DNA of 5,703 bases from an uncultured Clostridia bacterium. Its GTDB lineage: Bacteria > Bacillota > Clostridia > Oscillospirales > Acutalibacteraceae. Positions 4,971 through 5,703 of the stretch are shown here, one piece after another; position 1 is the first letter of the stretch, and every line of letters begins with the position of its first letter. The stretch is taken from contig CAMHNT010000144.1 in assembly GCA_946186535.1 (NCBI GenBank), positions 1 through 5,703 of the forward strand, written 5' to 3'. The notes beneath the pieces were generated by a model. That model saw only the letters and a list, made by a program, of their open reading frames with translations. It was not told the origin of the DNA and did not search any database. A program made the translations under genes and the position numbers.

Positions 4971-5703
4971 ATGAGAGTTATAATTTCTCCCGCAAAGAAT
5001 ATGAAGGTTGAAAATGATTCTTTCGCCGCTTCAAGGCTTCCTGTTTTCATTGAGAATACGAAGGAAATATGCAGAACGATTCAGGGGCTTGATTATGAAG
5101 AGGCAAAAAAGATGTGGAAATGCAGCGATAAGATTGCCCGGCTCAATTTCAGGCGCTTTGCGGATATGAATCTTTATCAGGACCTGAGTCCGGCTATCAT
5201 GGCTTATGACGGCCTGCAATATATGAGAATGAAGCCGAGTGTGTTTACGGAAAACGCACTCGATTTTATTATTGACAGAGTATGCATACTGTCGGCATTC
5301 TACGGCGTTCTTTATCCCTTTGACGGAATAGTTCCCTACAGGCTTGAAATGCAGTCTGAGCTTTCTGTAGCAGGAAAAAAGAACCTCTATGATTACTGGG
5401 GAGATAAGCTGTATAGGGAAGTCATAGACAAGAATGACCGCACAATCATAAATCTCGCCTCAAAAGAGTATTCAAAAGCCATAAAAACGTTCATTACAAG
5501 TGAAGATACGTTCATCACATGCAGCTTCGGTTCAGTCATAAACGGCAAAATCAGGCAGAAGGCTGCTATTGCAAAGATGGCAAGGGGCGAAATGGTCAGG
5601 TATATAGCCGAGAACCAAATAAATACTCCCGAAGAACTGAAAAGCTTCGATGAAATGGGATTTTCCTTCGATTGCGCACATTCAACCCAAACACACTACA
5701 TCT
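4971..5703 (+). CDS. yaaA: Peroxide stress protein YaaA (DUF328), 3' end cut by window
   Basis: The frame is open from the ATG to the window end, giving 244 residues; E. coli YaaA has about 258, so only a short C-terminal piece is likely missing. The N-terminus MRVIISPAKNM is the family hallmark. Other matches are CSDKIARLNFRRF (51-63), LSAFYGVLYPFDGIVPYRLEM (107-127), NLYDYWGDKL (138-147), IINLASKEYSKAIK (159-172) and AKMARGEMVRYIAENQ (201-216). In E. coli YaaA is induced by peroxide and limits free intracellular iron, reducing Fenton damage; its DNA-binding fold contains a helix-hairpin-helix-like motif. The ATG comes 1 nt after the peroxiredoxin stop codon and has only a poor, distant GAAGG (4954-4958), so translation is probably coupled to the upstream gene. 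The neighbouring peroxiredoxin supports the stress role. Family assignment is secure; the exact function in this host is inferred. Confidence 0.95.
   Translation, partial: MRVIISPAKNMKVENDSFAASRLPVFIENTKEICRTIQGLDYEEAKKMWKCSDKIARLNFRRFADMNLYQDLSPAIMAYDGLQYMRMKPSVFTENALDFIIDRVCILSAFYGVLYPFDGIVPYRLEMQSELSVAGKKNLYDYWGDKLYREVIDKNDRTIINLASKEYSKAIKTFITSEDTFITCSFGSVINGKIRQKAAIAKMARGEMVRYIAENQINTPEELKSFDEMGFSFDCAHSTQTHYI

Noticed and set aside
4112..5050. Open frames on the - strand opposite the lipoprotein, peroxiredoxin and yaaA
   Set aside because: They are shadows of genes with clear family motifs on the + strand.

Overview
The window looks like chromosomal DNA of a Firmicutes (Bacillota) bacterium, most likely a Clostridia member. 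The signs are moderate-to-low GC, AGGAGG-type ribosome binding sites, near-consensus sigma-A promoters (TTGATT/TTGCAA/TTGATA spaced 16-17 bp from TATAAT), hairpin-plus-T-tract terminators, a Gram-positive-style lipoprotein with a Ser/Asp linker, and a PadR regulator. A Ruminococcus-like host is a guess from overall style; nothing here fixes the genus. All supported genes are on the + strand.

Layout. (1) 1-430: a complete PadR-family regulator closed by a strong intrinsic terminator. (2) 431-1513: an AT-rich operator-like element (three TATTAAC boxes at exact 10-bp steps, the last forming half of a 16-bp perfect palindrome) abuts a consensus promoter, followed by an aldo/keto reductase with an intact catalytic tetrad and a weak candidate terminator. 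(3) 1489-1900: a 412-bp gap with no convincing gene. It holds a strong hairpin, two full copies (105 and 110 bp) and one truncated copy (49 bp) of a tandem repeat, then an extended -10 promoter beginning 2 bp after the truncated copy. (4) 1901-3262: a 453-aa protein with a C-terminal NYN (PIN-like) ribonuclease domain and an unrecognised N-terminal half, ended by a clear terminator at about 3357-3389. (5) 3432-5703: a promoter and a probable three-gene operon: a lipoprotein with a Ser/Asp-rich linker and a possible BamE-like C-terminal domain, a Bcp-type peroxiredoxin, and a YaaA-family peroxide-stress protein that runs off the window end.

Functionally, the last three genes form a plausible cell-surface/peroxide-defence unit: the peroxiredoxin and YaaA genes are 1 nt apart. 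The most unusual part is the tandem repeat directly upstream of the NYN nuclease. It recalls the layout of type III toxin-antitoxin loci (repeat RNA upstream of an endoribonuclease), but the nuclease family and repeat length differ and no promoter for the repeats was found, so this is a hypothesis only.
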